NCBI GenBank assembly: GCA_013178275.1
Contig: JABLWZ010000031.1
Location: 1-40,084, forward strand
Reading direction: 5' to 3'
Origin: Bacillota bacterium
GTDB taxonomy: Bacteria; Bacillota; Ch66; Ch109
Length of the DNA stretch: 40,084 nt
Under the pieces are notes generated by a model. It was not told the origin of the DNA. It did not search any database and was given only the letters and a program-made list of their open reading frames with translations. The number at the start of each line of letters is the position of its first letter. Positions within the stretch are counted from its first letter, which is position 1. Of this stretch, positions 15,188-23,285 are shown in pieces. The position numbers were made by a program, and so were the translations under genes.

Positions 15188-15898
15188 TTAACCCCGCAGC
15201 AGCTTCTCGATATTGGCAAGAAAGACCTCCCTCAGGGGGGACATACCCTCCCAGCGGCCGATGGTGTCCCTGACCAGCGCCGTCTCCCCGTCCGGACCGC
15301 CAAACTCCCGAAGCTCGTCGGCATAGAGTTCGGCCCACTCCGTGATCATCGCCGGGGTCACCTCCAGGTGAAACTGCAGCGCCCAGACGCAGCCGGCATA
15401 GACGAAGGCCTGCCTCTCGCAGGTATCTCCCCGGGCCAGCGGCCTCGCTCCTGCGGGCAGGTCGAAGGTGTCCCCGTGCCACTGGAAGACCGGGAACTCG
15501 ACGGGCATCCCCCGAAAAAGCGGGGAGTCCTGGCCATCGGGGGTCAGCTCCAGCCGGTACCAGCCGATCTCCCTGACCGGGTTGGGCCCCACGTGAAAGC
15601 CGAAGGCCCGGGCGATCAGCTGCGCCCCCAGGCACACCCCCAGGGTCGGGACCCCGGCCGCCGCCGCCTCTCGGATCAGCCGCTGGACCTGGTAGAGGTA
15701 GGGGAAAGCCTCCTCCTCGTAAGCCCCCATGTAGCCGCCGAGCACGATCATGGCGTCGTACCCGTCGATCCCGGGCGGCAGCACGGCGCCCGGCCGCTCC
15801 ATGCAGCGCAGGTCGAGTTCCCAGCCGTTATCGACCAGGACCTCCTCCAGCAGGCCCGGCCCCTCGCGGCTGACGTGCTGTATGATCAGACAGCGCAA
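15188..15898 (-). CDS. class I glutamine amidotransferase (GMP synthase-like)
   Basis: A 236-aa stand-alone class I glutamine amidotransferase domain. The catalytic triad is visible: Cys89 in GVCLGAQL, and His177 and Glu179 in FHLEV. The oxyanion region VLGGYMGAYEE is also present. Proteins of this type (YfeJ-like) may act as gamma-glutamyl hydrolases or amidotransferases of unknown partner. The start is TTG 15898 with AGGTG six nucleotides upstream; the nearby ATG is out of frame. It could be cotranscribed with the ferritin-like gene downstream. Confidence 0.9.
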   Translation of the reverse strand: MRCLIIQHVSREGPGLLEEVLVDNGWELDLRCMERPGAVLPPGIDGYDAMIVLGGYMGAYEEEAFPYLYQVQRLIREAAAAGVPTLGVCLGAQLIARAFGFHVGPNPVREIGWYRLELTPDGQDSPLFRGMPVEFPVFQWHGDTFDLPAGARPLARGDTCERQAFVYAGCVWALQFHLEVTPAMITEWAELYADELREFGGPDGETALVRDTIGRWEGMSPLREVFLANIEKLLRG

Positions 15899-15987
15899 TC
15901 ATCACACCTCCCGTACGGTTCCATTTTTTGCATTGTATCGACAGCGGAAACCCCCCGTCAAGGACCCGCAGGCAATTATACCTGATA

Positions 15988-16017
15988 CAAAAAACGGCGC
16001 CCGTCAACGGGCGCCGT
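15988..16017 (-). terminator. Rho-independent terminator of the SLH-protein gene
   Basis: On the minus strand a perfect 10-bp stem ACGGCGCCCG/CGGGCGCCGT (15994-16017) with a 4-nt loop is followed by a T tract. It lies 25 bp past the SLH protein stop. Confidence 0.92.
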
Positions 16018-16041
16018 CCTTGAGTATCCAGATGTTTGAGC

Positions 16042-18231
16042 CTACGGTTTGACCTCCAGGGACCTCACCAGTATCACCGCGGCCTGGGCCCGGGTCAGGA
16101 CCTGGTCGGGGTCGAACCGGCTGTTATTTCCCTTCATGATGTTGAGCCCCCAGGCCAGGGCCACGTAGCCCTCCGACTCGGCCGGTATCTGGTCGGCGTC
16201 AAGGTAGGGGGTCTTGTATATCCCCTGCACCCGGGCCGCGCGGTCCAGGTCCAGCATGCGGATCACCAGCTTGGCGGCCAGTTCGCGGCTCACCGTGTCG
16301 GTGGCGGCGATGTCCTCCTTCAGCCATCCCATCTGGCGGGCCCGCTTGAGTATATCCTGGTCGCTCGGTTCGGGGGAGATCCAGACCCCGTTCTTGATCA
16401 TCAGCATCGCCCTCAGGAAGGACGCCACGGATATGTTCTCATCGGGGTGGAACTGGTCGCCGTACTCGGAGAACAGGCCGGCCTGCCCCAGGAACTGGAT
16501 GTCCTTTTCCGCGAAGCTGCCGGCGATGTCGGTATAGGTCCGCGAACGCGGCTGCTTGGAAAGGGGCTGGCCCTGGTAGTCCAGGAACTCGCCGGTCCTC
16601 GCGTCCATCATCTGCGAATAGGTCTGCCCCGCTGGCGGCTGGGGCCGGTACACCAGCTTGATCTCCCTCTGGCCGTCGGCCTTGTAGGATTCGTTGTAGA
16701 CCAGGGCCAGGGGCTGCCGCTGGAGGAAGGTGCCGGTGGCGTCCGGCAGCACTCCGCTGGGGGACGGGAAGTCCAGCGGGTACCAGGTGCAGCGGTAGCT
16801 GGTGACGGTCTTGTTGACTGCGTCCACCGTCACCGTAAGCCCGTTGCTGGAGAAGGGGACCTGGTTGACCAGCCGCTGGTAGTTAAAGGTCTGCATCGGG
16901 GGGTTCTTCCCATTCTCCACGACCGGGGCCCACCCCGGGTTGTACCGATCGTTGAACCGGCTCTGCTGCATGCGCTCCGGCTGTATCTTCTTCAGAAAAT
17001 CCTCGGCCAGCTTCTTCGCCGCCTCGCGGTTGACGGCGTTTTCCTGGCCCGTCTGGGCGTAATCGCTGTAGATGTCGAACCCTATCAGCTCCCCGGTCAT
17101 CGCGTTCACCTGGGCGCTGAGGTTGAAAGCCTTGCCGTCCCCGAGCCGGTCGCTTCCCCAGTTGAAGTTCCAGCTGCGCTGCTCGGGAAACATCCAGTCA
17201 GCCTCGAGCTGGGAGCTGCGCAGGGTGGCCCCGGAGGGGATGGGGACCCACTGCTTGACCACGGCCAGGGCCTGTTCCTTGCTTATCACCTTGCTGTTCT
17301 TTTCTATTTCGGCCTGCTCCTCAGGGCTTAAAGGAGTATTCGGAGCCGGTACGGCGATGGCCTTGCGGGAGTATTCAGCGCCACCGTCACCTCCGCCTCC
17401 CATCCACCGGACCTCGGGGTTCACGGGCTGGCCGGTCAGGGCGTCGATGACCCCTCCCGAGGGATGGCTCAGCTGGTACACCAGCATCACCTTTTTATCC
17501 TTGGAGGAGGCGGCGAGCGGAACGTAACGGGGGGGCATGAAGTACTGCAGTTCCAGCATCCCGGCGTTGTTGAACACCTGCAGCGCCTTTTCCGGTGAGA
17601 TGGCCCGGTCGGCGCTGGGGAGGGCCGTCAGGCTCCAGTTCAGGTTGTAGCTGATGACCTTTCCATCCTCCCCGTTGACCCCGATGGTAACGCCGTTGTC
17701 GGGGTAGGGGACGCCGTTCGCCATCCGCTGCCAGCGGAACGTATAGTACAGAGGGCCGGAAGGGTTGATGGGGGCCAACTGGTTGTCATCAGGCATCAGA
17801 TGCAGCTCCGAGGCGTGGGTCGAGGCCAGCCGACGCATCATATCGGTGGCGATTCCCTGGGCCTCGAGAGCCGATACGACGGGTTTCTGGGGAGAGGGGT
17901 TGGGGCGGATGTCGGGCTTCCAGATGTTCACGTTCAGTATCTCCCCGGTGGAGGAGTCCACCTGGGCGTTCAGGTTCCCGCCCGGTTCGCCCTCCGCGTT
18001 CCAGTTGAGGGTCCAGGCCGAGCGGTTGTCCATGGTGGTGTTGTAGCCCGAGGTAAACTTGGTGAATTCCGCCGGGACCTCGAAGTTCTCCTTGACGATG
18101 CGGATCGCCTGTTCCAGTGAGACCGCCGTGTTTTCCACCGACCAGGCTATCCCTGAAAACATGGTCACCACCAGCATCACGGTGAGGCAGCACGCCAGGG
18201 AGCGCTTCATATAACTCTTCTTCCTGCGCAT
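16042..18231 (-). CDS. secreted S-layer-homology protein with YcdB/PepSY-like repeats
   Basis: A 729-aa exported protein. A signal peptide with basic start and hydrophobic core ends near residue 31. Two large repeats follow (about residues 38-290 and 315-545), each containing paired PepSY-like units of the YcdB/YcdC type: S-EQAI-IVKE, then GG-LNAQVDSSTGEIL, then P--NGV-V-V. The C-terminal 180 residues are SLH domains (YTDIAG-FAEKDIQFLGQAGLFSEYGD and two more), which anchor proteins to secondary cell-wall polymers. An ATG with AAGGAGGG ten nucleotides upstream fixes the start. It is a surface protein, perhaps modulating a protease as PepSY domains can; that last point is inference. Confidence 0.9.
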   Translation of the reverse strand: MRRKKSYMKRSLACCLTVMLVVTMFSGIAWSVENTAVSLEQAIRIVKENFEVPAEFTKFTSGYNTTMDNRSAWTLNWNAEGEPGGNLNAQVDSSTGEILNVNIWKPDIRPNPSPQKPVVSALEAQGIATDMMRRLASTHASELHLMPDDNQLAPINPSGPLYYTFRWQRMANGVPYPDNGVTIGVNGEDGKVISYNLNWSLTALPSADRAISPEKALQVFNNAGMLELQYFMPPRYVPLAASSKDKKVMLVYQLSHPSGGVIDALTGQPVNPEVRWMGGGGDGGAEYSRKAIAVPAPNTPLSPEEQAEIEKNSKVISKEQALAVVKQWVPIPSGATLRSSQLEADWMFPEQRSWNFNWGSDRLGDGKAFNLSAQVNAMTGELIGFDIYSDYAQTGQENAVNREAAKKLAEDFLKKIQPERMQQSRFNDRYNPGWAPVVENGKNPPMQTFNYQRLVNQVPFSSNGLTVTVDAVNKTVTSYRCTWYPLDFPSPSGVLPDATGTFLQRQPLALVYNESYKADGQREIKLVYRPQPPAGQTYSQMMDARTGEFLDYQGQPLSKQPRSRTYTDIAGSFAEKDIQFLGQAGLFSEYGDQFHPDENISVASFLRAMLMIKNGVWISPEPSDQDILKRARQMGWLKEDIAATDTVSRELAAKLVIRMLDLDRAARVQGIYKTPYLDADQIPAESEGYVALAWGLNIMKGNNSRFDPDQVLTRAQAAVILVRSLEVKP

Positions 18232-18396
18232 TTCGGTAATACCCTCCTTAGTCCCTGAAAGTTTTCTTATTTATTAAACGGGAGGCCAGGCCAATAGTTA
18301 CTGTGCCCATTAAAATATTCAACGTTTGTTTTGCCTCGGTCCTTCTTTATGGGAGAAAAATATAAAAATTCAGCACTATACAGGCTTCACCATGGG

Positions 18397-18429
18397 ATTG
18401 GATGGGTGGAAAAACCATCCAATTGGATG
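18397..18429 (+). promoter_or_regulatory. repeated half-site operator upstream of the MocR gene
   Basis: The 8-mer ATTGGATG occurs at 18397-18404, inverted at 18416-18423 and direct again at 18422-18429; the last two form a perfect 14-bp palindrome. Candidate -10 boxes (TATAAT at 18440 and 18458) follow. This is likely the binding region of the MocR regulator. Confidence 0.6.
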
Positions 18430-18514
18430 TTTAAACCGGTATAATACTGTGATATTTTATAATTGGTACGCGCCAATCGATTGACAACCCTGAAAGGGAA
18501 AGGGTGAGATCAGT

Positions 18515-20032
18515 TTGGATATCAGTCTCGACCGCGCGAGTTCGACTCCTCTCTACCTGCAGCTTAGGAACCAGCTGCGTGAAATGATACTCTCGGGTTC
18601 TCTCCCGCCAGGCTATCGGCTGCCGCCGGAGCGCAAACTGGCGGAGACCCTGGAGGTAAACCGCAGCACGGTGATAAGCGCCTACCGGGAGCTGGAATCG
18701 GCCGGCCTGGTCAGGTCGCACGTGGGAAGGGGAACCTCCGTCACCTACCTGCCGTCTTCGGATGCCGCCGCCCGGCCGGTGCAGCCGGGGGCCATCTCCT
18801 GGCGCCAGTCCTTCAGCGAGGCCTCGATGCGGATGCGGGACCCGCTGCTGCGCGACATCCTGGAACTGGCCAACCGCAAGGACGTCATCTCTTTCGCCGC
18901 AGGGATGTCCTCCCCGGAACTGATGCCGGTGGAGGAGTTCAACCAAGTCACCCAGCAGGTGATGAAGGAATACGGCCGGCAGCTGTATCTCTACGGCTCG
19001 ACCGAGGGGTGCTACCCCCTGCGGGAAAGCCTCAGCCGCCTGACCGAGTCCAGGGGGATAGCCTGTTCCCCCGAGGAGGTCCTGATACTCACGGGTTCCC
19101 AGCAGGGATTGGAACTGGCGGCCCGGGCGCTGCTCTCCCCGGGGGACGCGGTGGTGGTGGAAGAACCCTCTTTCTTCTGCGCCCTGCAGATATTCCGGGC
19201 CGCCGGGGCCCGAGTGCTGGGGGTGCCGGTGGACGAGGGGGGAATGCGGGTGGATATGCTGGAACCCCTGCTCGCCAGGTACCAGCCCAAGTTCATTTAT
19301 ACCCTGACCACCTTCCAGAACCCCTCGGGGACCGTCCTGGAGCTGGAGCGGCGAAAGACCCTGCTGGACCTGGCCTACCGCTACCAGGTGCCGATCCTGG
19401 AGGACGACCCCTACGGAGAACTCTACTATGAGGGCCGGGGGCCTCGGCCGCTGAAATCGATGGACCAGAGCGGTTACGTGATCTACCTCAGCACCATCTC
19501 CAAGATGCTCTTCCCCGGCCTCAGGGTGGGCTGGATGGCCGCTCCCCGGCCGGTGGTGCAGCAGTTCGCCATGGTCAAGCAGCTCATCGACCTGCACACC
19601 AACAACCTGGCCCAGATGTCGGTTGACATGTTCCTGCGTCAGGGGCGGCTCTGGCCTCACCTGGACCGGCTGCGGTCGGAGTACGCGAAACACCGCGACA
19701 CCATGCTGCGGGCGCTGGAACGACACGCCCCGCCCGGGGTCGAGTGGAACCGTCCCGAGGGAGGTTTCTACATCTGGTGCCGCCTCCCCAGCAGCCTGAA
19801 CAGCAACAAGCTGCTGATCAGGGCCTCGGACCGGGGGGTGTCCTTCGTGCCCGGGGAGCCGTTCTTCTCAGGGGGGATGGGGCGGAACTGCCTGCGTCTG
19901 AACTTTACCTACCCGTCCCGGGAGAGCATCGAGCAGGGCATCGCCGTGCTGATGGAGGTCATCCGCGAGGCCCGGTTGGAAGCAGACGCCGCTCTGGACC
20001 GGTTGGAAACCGGGCTGCGCCCGCTGGTATAA
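18515..20032 (+). CDS. MocR-type regulator (GntR domain fused to class I aminotransferase)
   Basis: A 505-aa fusion. Residues 1-75 are a GntR winged helix (TPLYLQLRNQLREMI, then RLPPERKLAETL-VNRSTV). Residues 110-480 are a fold-type I PLP aminotransferase domain with the Schiff-base lysine Lys330 in STISKMLFPG and an R-NF phosphate/carboxylate region near the C-terminus. The start is TTG with a weak GGGTGAG site. The gene leads directly into azlC (12 bp), so it probably senses an amino acid or PLP derivative and controls the export operon, binding the repeated site upstream. A true aminotransferase of the LysN type is the alternative. Confidence 0.92.
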   Translation: MDISLDRASSTPLYLQLRNQLREMILSGSLPPGYRLPPERKLAETLEVNRSTVISAYRELESAGLVRSHVGRGTSVTYLPSSDAAARPVQPGAISWRQSFSEASMRMRDPLLRDILELANRKDVISFAAGMSSPELMPVEEFNQVTQQVMKEYGRQLYLYGSTEGCYPLRESLSRLTESRGIACSPEEVLILTGSQQGLELAARALLSPGDAVVVEEPSFFCALQIFRAAGARVLGVPVDEGGMRVDMLEPLLARYQPKFIYTLTTFQNPSGTVLELERRKTLLDLAYRYQVPILEDDPYGELYYEGRGPRPLKSMDQSGYVIYLSTISKMLFPGLRVGWMAAPRPVVQQFAMVKQLIDLHTNNLAQMSVDMFLRQGRLWPHLDRLRSEYAKHRDTMLRALERHAPPGVEWNRPEGGFYIWCRLPSSLNSNKLLIRASDRGVSFVPGEPFFSGGMGRNCLRLNFTYPSRESIEQGIAVLMEVIREARLEADAALDRLETGLRPLV

Positions 20033-20044
20033 AAGGAGGCGACT

Positions 20045-20773
20045 ATGAAATCGACCCAACCATTTTTTCCGTCCGATTTCCGCCAGGGATTGAAAGACGG
20101 TTTCCCCCTGGCCCTAAGCATCTTCGCCTACGGACTGGTCTTCGGGGTCCTGGCCCGCCAGGCCGGGCTGTCCTACTGGGAGACCGTGACCATGTCGGCG
20201 CTGGTGGTGGCCGGGGCTTCCCAGTTCGTGGCCGTGAACATGATCTCGGCCGGGGCCGCCGCGGGTCAGATCATCCTGGCCGCCTTCCTGCTGAACCTGC
20301 GCCACCTCCTGATGGGGGCTACCCTGGCGCCTTACCTGTCGCGGGTCCAGCCCTGGAAACTGGCGGTGCTGGCCCACCTGACCAACGACGAGTCCTACGC
20401 CGTCACCATCGGCCGGTTTCAGCGGCACGGCGGCAGCGCCGCCTTCTTCCTGGGGGCGGGGACCATCACCTTCTCCGCCTGGCTGCTGAGTTCCGCCCTG
20501 GCGGGAGCGGTGGGGGACTTCATCGGGGACCCGCGGCGTTACGGGCTGGACTTCGCCTTCTATGGGGCGTTCATCGGGCTCCTGGTCCCCCAGCTGAAGG
20601 ACCGCGTCACCTGGTCCGCCTTTACGGTGGCGGCGGTGGTGTCCCTGGTGGTGAGCCTGGTCCTGCCCGGCAAGTGGTACATAATCATCGCCGCGCTGCT
20701 GGCCTCCCTGGCGGGGCTGGGGATAGAGAGGCATTTCAGTACGAAAGGAGAGGGGTCGGTTGAACAGGCATGA
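20045..20773 (+). CDS. azlC: AzlC-family branched-chain amino acid exporter subunit
   Basis: A 242-aa membrane protein with the AzlC pattern: GFPLALSIFAYGLVFG near the start, GASQFVAVNM, and LLNLRHLLMGATLAPYL. AzlC and AzlD together export branched-chain amino acids and analogues. It has an AAAGGAGG site 12 bp after the MocR stop and overlaps the next gene by 14 nt. Confidence 0.95.
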   Translation: MKSTQPFFPSDFRQGLKDGFPLALSIFAYGLVFGVLARQAGLSYWETVTMSALVVAGASQFVAVNMISAGAAAGQIILAAFLLNLRHLLMGATLAPYLSRVQPWKLAVLAHLTNDESYAVTIGRFQRHGGSAAFFLGAGTITFSAWLLSSALAGAVGDFIGDPRRYGLDFAFYGAFIGLLVPQLKDRVTWSAFTVAAVVSLVVSLVLPGKWYIIIAALLASLAGLGIERHFSTKGEGSVEQA

Positions 20774-21668
20774 GTTTTTCATCCTGGACGTTTTCGCGGA
20801 GGAGAGGTACGCGGGCAATCAGCTGGCGGTGTTTACCGACGGAAGCCGGTTTTCCGATGACGAGATGCAGAAGCTGGCCAAAGAGATGAACTTCTCGGAG
20901 ACCACCTTCATCCTCTCGCCGGCTGAAGGGCCCAATACCTTCAAGGTCCGGATATTCACCCCCGGGGGCGAGGTCCCGTTTGCCGGCCACCCGACCCTGG
21001 GGACCGCCTATATAATTGCGAAGCGGTTTCTGAGGGACCAGCCCACCGAGGTGGTCCTGGACCTGAAAGCTGGCAGGATACCGGTGTCGATAGGCTACGA
21101 CCCTGCCGGTGAGATCGAAAGGCTGACCATGAAGCAGCTGGAACCTCGGTTCGGACCTACCGTCGACCGGGAGTCCGCCGCCGGGATACTCTCGCTCCCC
21201 GTGGGGGAGATCGACGAACGCTTCCCGGTCCAGGAGGTGTCCACCGGGCTTCCCTTCCTGATGATCCCTTTGAAGGGGCTCTCCGGGGTCGTCTCGGCTA
21301 GGCTCGATACCGGCAGGTTCGAGCGGCTTTTCTCTCGGCTAGAGGCCCGGGCGGTCTTTCTGTTCTGCCCCGAAACCTGTGAGGAGCAGAACCAGATCCA
21401 CGCCCGGATGTTCGCTCACCACCTGGGGGTGCCCGAGGACCCGGCCACCGGCAGTGCGGGCGGCTGCCTGGTGGGTTACCTGCTGAAGCACGGCTGCTTC
21501 GGGCAGCCGACGCTGGACATCTCGGTGGAACAGGGTTACGAGATAGGCCGCCGGTCCATACTGAAACTCAGCGGCGCGGTTGTTGACGAACGGATAGAGG
21601 TCTTCGTGGGCGGGAGGGTGATACCGATCGCCCGGGGAGCACTGATTCGAGAGGGGTGGGACAGATGA
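20760..21668 (+). CDS. PhzF-family isomerase/epimerase
   Basis: A 302-aa PhzF-fold protein. The conserved start FFILDVFAEERYAGNQLAVF, the catalytic glutamate in MNFSETTF (about residue 44), the GGEVPFAGHPTLGTA segment and the late DPATGSAGGCL motif are all present. PhzF proteins isomerise or epimerise small acids such as dihydro-hydroxyanthranilate, or diaminopimelate-like substrates. The start is TTG 20760 with AAAGGAG eight nucleotides upstream, 14 nt inside azlC. Its position between azlC and azlD, with overlaps on both sides, implies that its product or substrate is handled by this exporter. Confidence 0.93.
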   Translation: MNRHEFFILDVFAEERYAGNQLAVFTDGSRFSDDEMQKLAKEMNFSETTFILSPAEGPNTFKVRIFTPGGEVPFAGHPTLGTAYIIAKRFLRDQPTEVVLDLKAGRIPVSIGYDPAGEIERLTMKQLEPRFGPTVDRESAAGILSLPVGEIDERFPVQEVSTGLPFLMIPLKGLSGVVSARLDTGRFERLFSRLEARAVFLFCPETCEEQNQIHARMFAHHLGVPEDPATGSAGGCLVGYLLKHGCFGQPTLDISVEQGYEIGRRSILKLSGAVVDERIEVFVGGRVIPIARGALIREGWDR

Positions 21669-21982
21669 GGCCCGAAATTTTCCTGATCATCCTGGGGATG
21701 GCGGCGGTGACCTACTTCTCGCGGATCACCTTCCTGGTGCTGGTGGGCCGCATATCCCTGCCCGATACCCTGTCCCACGGGCTTCGGTACATACCGATCG
21801 GTATCCTCACCGCCATGGTGGTCCCGGGCCTGCTGGCGGCCGAGGGAAGGCTCGACATCTCCTTCGGCAACCAGTTTATCATCGCGGGGCTGATCTCGGG
21901 TCTGGTGGCCGCCCGCTGGAAGAACGTATTCCTGGCCATGGGCAGCGGCATGCTGGCGGTAGTGGCGCTGCGCCTGGTTTAA
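21665..21982 (+). CDS. azlD: AzlD-family branched-chain amino acid exporter subunit
   Basis: A 105-aa protein with three or four hydrophobic segments and the AzlD pattern: TYFSRITFLVL near the start, then RYIPIGILTAMVVPGLL. ATG 21665 overlaps the PhzF stop (ATGA) and follows a GAGGGGTG site, so I prefer it to GTG 21656. It is the small partner of AzlC, encoded here one gene apart from it. Confidence 0.93.
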   Translation: MRPEIFLIILGMAAVTYFSRITFLVLVGRISLPDTLSHGLRYIPIGILTAMVVPGLLAAEGRLDISFGNQFIIAGLISGLVAARWKNVFLAMGSGMLAVVALRLV

Positions 21983-22023
21983 AGTTATCCATTCCCGATG
22001 CTGTTCCGTTAAGCCGGTATGAG

Positions 22024-22734
22024 TTATTCCGCGGCCGGGGGAAGCTCCCCCGGTCGATCCTTCCTTAAATCTACATACAGCGTGCCGTCGGTCTGCAGGT
22101 CGGCCAGCAAGACGTCGGAAATGTCCTCGACGCCTTTTTTCCGCAGCTCCCCGTACAGCCAGGGGAAATCCAGGTTGTTCTGTTTCAGGTTCTGTTCGAC
22201 CACCGCGCCGTCCTTGACGATCTCCGAGGCCAGCCCCTTGTAGCCCGTGGGCAGCCCCAGGTCCTGGGGGGTCAGCGGGAGGTGCTGCGACTTCTTCAGG
22301 ACGCTCAGCTTCCCGTTGGGCTCCATGACCGCGAACTCCAGCTCGCCGATATCGAATATGTCCCGGTCGCGCAGCTGCATCATTAAATCGTCCAGGTTGT
22401 AGCGGAGCCTCCGCATGTTGTTTTCCAGCACCCGGCCGTTCTGGACGATGACCACCGGCTCGCCCTCGATGATTTTACGGGCGGGCGGGCTTTTCAGGGT
22501 CAGCAGGGAGGTTGCCACCGCCGCCGCGGCCAGCACCGCCGGGCTTACCAGTACCCACGCGTCGGCGATGTTCTTGGTTACGTACGTCGCCGTGATGGTG
22601 CCGATCATGATCGAGACCACGAAGTCGAAGACCGTCATGCGGTTGACGAATTTCCGGCCCATGAAACGGGCCAGCACCAGCAGAAAAAAATAAGCCAGCA
22701 GGCTCTTCCAGATCACCTCGTAGAGAGTCACCAT
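22024..22734 (-). CDS. YetF/DUF421 membrane protein
   Basis: A 236-aa protein of the YetF family. Three N-terminal membrane helices (residues 8-85, including the motif LARFMGRKFVNRMTVFDFVVSI and IGTIT) precede a soluble double domain with I-EGEPVVIVQNG and LDDLMMQLR. In spore formers, members affect spore germination and membrane properties. It converges with azlD 42 bp away. Upstream lie the small ORFs described next. Confidence 0.92.
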   Translation of the reverse strand: MVTLYEVIWKSLLAYFFLLVLARFMGRKFVNRMTVFDFVVSIMIGTITATYVTKNIADAWVLVSPAVLAAAAVATSLLTLKSPPARKIIEGEPVVIVQNGRVLENNMRRLRYNLDDLMMQLRDRDIFDIGELEFAVMEPNGKLSVLKKSQHLPLTPQDLGLPTGYKGLASEIVKDGAVVEQNLKQNNLDFPWLYGELRKKGVEDISDVLLADLQTDGTLYVDLRKDRPGELPPAAE

Positions 22735-22794
22735 CGCCGTTCCCTCCCCTTAACGGATTACTACCAAGGATATTATTCCTTGGTTCGGCTTGTT

Positions 22795-22905
22795 TTAAGC
22801 GGGGGTATTGCCGGCGCCGCAGGCCGCCGAAGAGGTGGTTGTCCCCATGGGGTAGTACAGGCCTATGGTGGCGAAAGACCCGAGGTAGGCCGAAAAAGCC
22901 AGCAT
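22795..22905 (-). CDS. possible 36-aa ORF or gene remnant
   Basis: A short ORF from ATG 22905 to TAA 22795 codes a moderately hydrophobic peptide (MLAFSAYLGSFATIGLYYPMG and a Ser/Thr/Ala/Gly-rich end). The frame continues for six residues upstream to a stop, and before that stop the same frame codes a Leu/Pro-rich hydrophobic stretch, so this may be the remains of a longer membrane protein. No ribosome site is convincing. Confidence 0.25.
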   Translation of the reverse strand: MLAFSAYLGSFATIGLYYPMGTTTSSAACGAGNTPA

Positions 22906-22979
22906 CTGTTTCTTGCGCTGGGATTAGCCGGCGAGCGCTCTCAGGATGGGGAGCAGGACCGGCAGGAGCGGCCCGGGTT

Positions 22980-23006
22980 AAAAACAAAAAAGCGGCCGCG
23001 GCCGCT
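22980..23006 (-). terminator. Rho-independent terminator of the 40-aa ORF
   Basis: On the minus strand the palindrome AGCGGCCGCGGCCGCT (22991-23006) gives a 6-bp GC stem with a 4-nt loop, followed by TTTTTTGTTTTT. It lies about 50 bp past the stop of the 40-aa ORF. Confidence 0.85.
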
Positions 23007-23053
23007 GATGCAAGAGGAGAATCTATATAATGTGCTGGGCGTGAAATCCATTT

Positions 23054-23176
23054 CTACACGGTCAGGTTGGAAAGCGCCGTGAGGACCGTGAGAGTCATAA
23101 AGAGACTGATCAGCGTGTAAGAGGCGATATCGTGTTCCGCCTTCGTTAACCAGAGCTGGTGACAAAACCTTTGCAT
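23054..23176 (-). CDS. 40-aa small membrane protein
   Basis: ATG 23176 is preceded by GGGGGGTGAG at good distance and opens a 40-codon frame ending at TAG 23054. The peptide has a charged first half (MQRFCHQLWLTKAEHDIAS) and one hydrophobic segment (about residues 20-37: YTLISLFMTLTVLTALSNL), a typical one-pass small membrane protein. It has its own terminator downstream and a structured leader upstream, which supports a real transcription unit. I recognise no family. Confidence 0.55.
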   Translation of the reverse strand: MQRFCHQLWLTKAEHDIASYTLISLFMTLTVLTALSNLTV

Positions 23177-23181
23177 TTAGC

Positions 23182-23275
23182 TCACCCCCCTAAAAATCCG
23201 ACCCATCCCTTGTATCAATTGTAAAAAGATACAGCCTAAAAAGGCATAGTCGATAGGTAGGATTTTTATAGGACC
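23182..23275 (-). other. structured leader between the MBL gene and the 40-aa ORF
   Basis: Read on the minus strand, CCTATAAAAATCCTACC near the start of this segment can pair imperfectly with GGTCGGATTTTTAGG near its end. Nested inside are GCCT-AGGC and TGTATC-GATACA hairpins. It could be a terminator region for the MBL gene or a regulatory leader. Confidence 0.35.
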
Positions 23276-23285
23276 AGGGTACTAT

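Noticed and set aside
22475..22987. 170-aa minus-strand frame upstream of and across yetF
   Set aside because: Overlaps the real yetF start in another frame, crosses the terminator of the 40-aa gene and has shadow-like composition.
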